DNA from: Dehalococcoidia bacterium
GTDB taxonomy: Bacteria; Chloroflexota; Dehalococcoidia; Dehalococcoidales; DAOWKM01
Assembly: GCA_030643695.1 (NCBI GenBank)
Contig: DAOWKM010000095.1
Span: 1-6,639 of the forward strand
Direction of reading: 5' to 3'
DNA: 6,639 bases
Part shown: positions 4,477 through 6,639 of the stretch, piece by piece
Layout of the letters: every line of letters begins with the position of its first letter
Position numbering within the stretch: position 1 is the first letter of the stretch
The notes under the pieces: generated by a model
Told to the model about the DNA's origin: nothing
Databases searched by the model: none
The model's input: the letters and a program-made list of their open reading frames with translations, nothing else
Position numbers and translations under genes: made by a program

Positions 4477-4746
4477 ATGGCATATAAAATTACTGATGAA
4501 TGTATTAGTTGTGGAGCCTGTGAAGCGGAATGCCAAAACCAAGCAATCAGTGAGGGGGAAACAATCTATGTGATTGACCCCGATAAGTGCACTGAGTGTG
4601 TTGGTAACTTTGATTCACCCAAGTGCACCGAAATTTGCCCGATAGACAACTGCTGCATACCTGACCCAGAGCATACGGAAAGCCGAGAGCAATTGCTTGA
4701 AAAGTGGCGTAGACTGCACCCGGGTGAAACCCCGCTAGATACCTAA
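4477..4746 (+). CDS. 2[4Fe-4S] ferredoxin, Allochromatium (Alvin) type
   Basis: A small cytoplasmic electron carrier of 89 residues with two cubane clusters. The first motif is Cys9-x2-Cys12-x2-Cys15-x3-Cys19. The second is Cys38-x2-Cys41-x8-Cys50-x3-Cys54-Pro, with the six-residue-longer loop between its second and third cysteines that marks the Alvin type. A charged C-terminal extension after about residue 62 (HTESREQLLEKW) also fits that type, known for a very low reduction potential. Gln20 replaces the proline that usually follows the fourth cysteine of the first motif; Cys59-Cys60 are two extra cysteines. AGGAGG (4463-4468) eight bases before the ATG fixes the start. It is the last gene of the rsmD-coaD operon; its redox partner cannot be read from the context. 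Confidence 0.95.
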   Translation: MAYKITDECISCGACEAECQNQAISEGETIYVIDPDKCTECVGNFDSPKCTEICPIDNCCIPDPEHTESREQLLEKWRRLHPGETPLDT

Positions 4747-4750
4747 CCCA

Positions 4751-5239
4751 TTATTGAAAGAAGGAGCGGATTACATCAAACTCGCTGGGGAGTAGCGCCA
4801 GCACTAGAGGAAATTTATCTAATAATATAGTAGCCAGGGTTGATTCAATTATAATTTCATCTATGCCCAGAAACTTGACCCAAATAGCTAACAGGGCGCT
4901 ACATAATATAGCTCCTAGTAACAAGCCAAAGACAGCGCCGCCAAGGTGGTCAACCCAGCCCAACAGCATCATTGAGGCAGCCCGCCGCAACCAGCGGGAA
5001 AGCACAGCAGTAATCACCATCACCCCAATTAGTATGATGGCAAAGGCAACAACCTCAGCTACACCAGCCCACGGGATAAAGGATAACAACTCAGAAAAGG
5101 GAACGCAGTAGCGACCAGCCAGGATTATACCAATTATTACCCCGGCTAGTGATAAAATCGCCTTTATAATCCCAATCCTCACCCCAGCAAAGATGGTTAT
5201 AGCTATAGCTACAATGATAACTATATCAAGCCAGTTCAT
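4751..5239 (-). CDS. CvpA family integral membrane protein
   Basis: The 162-residue product is strongly hydrophobic with four predicted membrane helices (about 4-22, 25-43, 58-82 and 98-120). WLRR follows the third helix, and the conserved segment DHLGGAVFGLLLGAIL (about 93-108) is typical of CvpA proteins. CvpA was named for a role in colicin V production in E. coli; in most bacteria its role is an envelope function that is not well defined. It lies 33 bp downstream of the MacB-like permease in the same direction, so it is probably the last gene of that operon. Its ribosome binding site is weak (GAGG about 14 bases before the ATG). The stop codon is only 4 bp from the convergent ferredoxin stop, with no clear terminator between. 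Confidence 0.85.
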   Translation of the reverse strand: MNWLDIVIIVAIAITIFAGVRIGIIKAILSLAGVIIGIILAGRYCVPFSELLSFIPWAGVAEVVAFAIILIGVMVITAVLSRWLRRAASMMLLGWVDHLGGAVFGLLLGAILCSALLAIWVKFLGIDEIIIESTLATILLDKFPLVLALLPSEFDVIRSFFQ

Positions 5240-5245
5240 GTCTAG

Positions 5246-5264
5246 TTTATCAACCTCACCCCCT
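5246..5264. repeat. Isolated copy of the left end of the 1066-1196 repeat
   Basis: The 19 bases TTTATCAACCTCACCCCCT match 1061-1079 (TTTATTAACCTCACCCCCT) with one mismatch. The match stops before the first hairpin. It sits in the 33-bp gap between the permease and cvpA-like genes and supplies the only Shine-Dalgarno-like GAGG of the latter. Confidence 0.4.
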
Positions 5265-5272
5265 ATTAAGCA

Positions 5273-6523
5273 TCATCCGTAGTGAAGAGCATCAATAGGA
5301 TTTAGCCTAGCTGCCCTCATTGCCGGGTATATGCCAGAGGCAAGGCCAATGAATACCGACACCGAGACCGCTAGAATTACAATAAATGGTGAGACCACAG
5401 CGTTGATTGTGAATCCGCCAAGGTCGATGAGAGAGATTCCGTATGCCACCAGCCAAGCACCAGTCAGTCCAATGGCACCGCCAACCAGGCTCAACATAGA
5501 GGCTTCCAACAGGAATTGCATTAGAATATCCCTGCGTTTGGCTCCTATCGCCTTACGCAGGCCTATCTCCCTGGTGCGCTCGGTTACCGAAACCAACATA
5601 ATGTTCATGATGCCAATACTACCCACCAGCAGGGAGATAGCGCCAATCATTCCCAGAAATATGGTTAAGGCAAGGGTTATGGTCTCAAATGTCCCCATCA
5701 GCTGCTCCGGGCTGAGAATGGCAAAATCATCCTCCTCATCTTGGTCAATTTTATGGCGTTTCCTTAAAATGGTTTCAATCTCTTCTGTTACCTCGTCCAT
5801 AACCTCGGCGCTGGCTAGCTGTACGACGACTGACTGCACAGCGTCTTTCCCGCTGGGCGTCTTCTGAGCGAACAGCCGGGCCTGAAAGGTGGTTATCGGC
5901 GTCACCACCAGCTCATCCCAGCTGAACCCGAAAGATGACATACCTCTGGGCTCCAAAACACCGATGACGGTAAACCGTTTATCCCTTATTTTGACCTTCT
6001 GTCCAACGGCGTCATCGCTACCAAACAGGTCTTCAGCCACCGTACTACCCACTACCACTACCATATCCCTTCTGGCCAGATTCACTTCGGAGATGAATTG
6101 CCCCGACGCTATCTCAAAACCATATACCCTCTGGTAATCGGGGTTGCTGCCCTGTATCACGGCTACTGAGTCTTCATTACCGGCTATTAGCTTAACAAAG
6201 TTTTCATTGACTGGGACCATGCCTGTCACCGAACGGATGCGGCCTATAGCTTCAGCATCATCCATATCAAGATTGGCAGTGAAACCGCCGTACATCAACC
6301 CCAGCATTCCCGGCGCTTCTGGATTAGACGGTTGCACAAAGAGTAAATTGGTGCCTAGCTCTTCAAAGGTGGAGGTAATCATATTCTGGATACCCGCCCC
6401 CACGGACATCAGCGTGATAACGGCGCCAACCCCAATTATCATACCCAGCATGGTTAGAGCCGAGCGCAACTTATTGGCCAATAGTGATTTTATGGCAATA
6501 CTGAAGAACTCGATAAACTTCAC
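5273..6523 (-). CDS. MacB/FtsX-type ABC transporter permease
   Basis: This 416-residue protein has the MacB layout: a first membrane helix (about 18-42, within LRSALTMLGMIIGVGAVITLM), a large extracytoplasmic domain (about 45-280), then an FtsX domain with three helices near 283-305, 335-360 and 375-400. The C-terminal signature TERTREIGLRKAIGAKRRDI and the end IYPAMRAARLNPIDALHYG are characteristic. Such proteins do not form a normal transport channel; with an ATPase partner they transmit mechanical force across the membrane to export peptides, lipoproteins or drugs. The substrate here cannot be inferred. The start is GTG with GAGGAG seven bases upstream. The gene lies 39 bp downstream of its ATPase and 33 bp upstream of the CvpA gene, so the three form one operon. 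Confidence 0.95.
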   Translation of the reverse strand: MKFIEFFSIAIKSLLANKLRSALTMLGMIIGVGAVITLMSVGAGIQNMITSTFEELGTNLLFVQPSNPEAPGMLGLMYGGFTANLDMDDAEAIGRIRSVTGMVPVNENFVKLIAGNEDSVAVIQGSNPDYQRVYGFEIASGQFISEVNLARRDMVVVVGSTVAEDLFGSDDAVGQKVKIRDKRFTVIGVLEPRGMSSFGFSWDELVVTPITTFQARLFAQKTPSGKDAVQSVVVQLASAEVMDEVTEEIETILRKRHKIDQDEEDDFAILSPEQLMGTFETITLALTIFLGMIGAISLLVGSIGIMNIMLVSVTERTREIGLRKAIGAKRRDILMQFLLEASMLSLVGGAIGLTGAWLVAYGISLIDLGGFTINAVVSPFIVILAVSVSVFIGLASGIYPAMRAARLNPIDALHYG

Positions 6524-6562
6524 ACCTAATCTCCTCTATAAACAAAAGCAGCAATGGGCTGT

Positions 6563-6639
6563 CTAGGCAGCTTTGCCATCACTGATAACCTTCCCGTCAT
6601 AAAGACGGATGATGCGCTGGGTTTGTTCGGCTATATCCA
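6563..6639 (-). CDS. ABC transporter ATP-binding protein (MacB/LolD type), C-terminal end only
   Basis: Only the last 24 complete codons and the stop lie in the window; the rest is beyond the right edge. The visible sequence DIAEQTQRIIRLYDGKVISD is the standard end of LolD/MacB-type ATPases, just after the switch histidine (the -A-x-x-x-x-R-I-I-x-L-x-D-G-K pattern). It precedes the MacB-like permease by 39 bp on the same strand, the usual arrangement of ATPase then permease. The ATPase domain is separate from the permease here, unlike E. coli MacB, where the two are fused. Confidence 0.9.
   Translation of the reverse strand, partial: DIAEQTQRIIRLYDGKVISDGKAA

Overview
The window looks like a piece of chromosome from an uncultured or anaerobic Chloroflexota bacterium, most likely of the Dehalococcoidia. 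This is inferred from the gene set: a short DUF5679-type zinc ribbon, an Allochromatium-type 2[4Fe-4S] ferredoxin behind rsmD-coaD, and a three-hairpin palindromic repeat of a kind I associate with that group. No 16S rRNA or other decisive marker is present. Nothing points to a phage or plasmid.

Left part (1-2300, all minus strand): a pantothenate (vitamin B5) operon read right to left. A near-consensus sigma70 promoter (-35 at 2269-2274, -10 at 2246-2251) starts a leader of about 180 nt. The leader carries a bulged hairpin, a short ORF and an intrinsic terminator just before the first gene, which makes it a likely attenuator; its position suggests the 'pan' RNA motif. The genes follow in this order: a Rossmann/DUF2520 dehydrogenase-like protein (candidate ketopantoate reductase), a MITE-like repeat of three hairpins, an unrecognised 56-codon ORF, panD, and panB, which runs off the left edge. 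panC is not in the window.

Middle (2298-3405): a small ORF that is only the C-terminal end of a Wzz-type chain-length protein but has its own strong promoter; a 46-residue zinc-ribbon protein (DUF5679) with its own terminator; and a mostly non-coding stretch of about 500 bp. That stretch holds a promoter-hairpin-terminator unit resembling a small RNA gene (minus strand, about 3110-3198) and two promoters facing rsmD.

Right part: a tight plus-strand operon rsmD-coaD-ferredoxin (3406-4746). rsmD and coaD overlap by 4 nt with a TTG start. CoaD acts later in the same CoA pathway that the pan operon feeds. It converges, with only 4 bp between stop codons, on a minus-strand operon at the right edge: a MacB/LolD-type ABC ATPase (C-terminus only), a MacB/FtsX-type permease, and a CvpA-family membrane protein. 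Most genes are ordinary core functions. The parts most worth a second look are the pan leader, the DUF2520 gene as the possible missing pantothenate enzyme, the candidate sRNA, and the small ORF translationally overlapped with panD.
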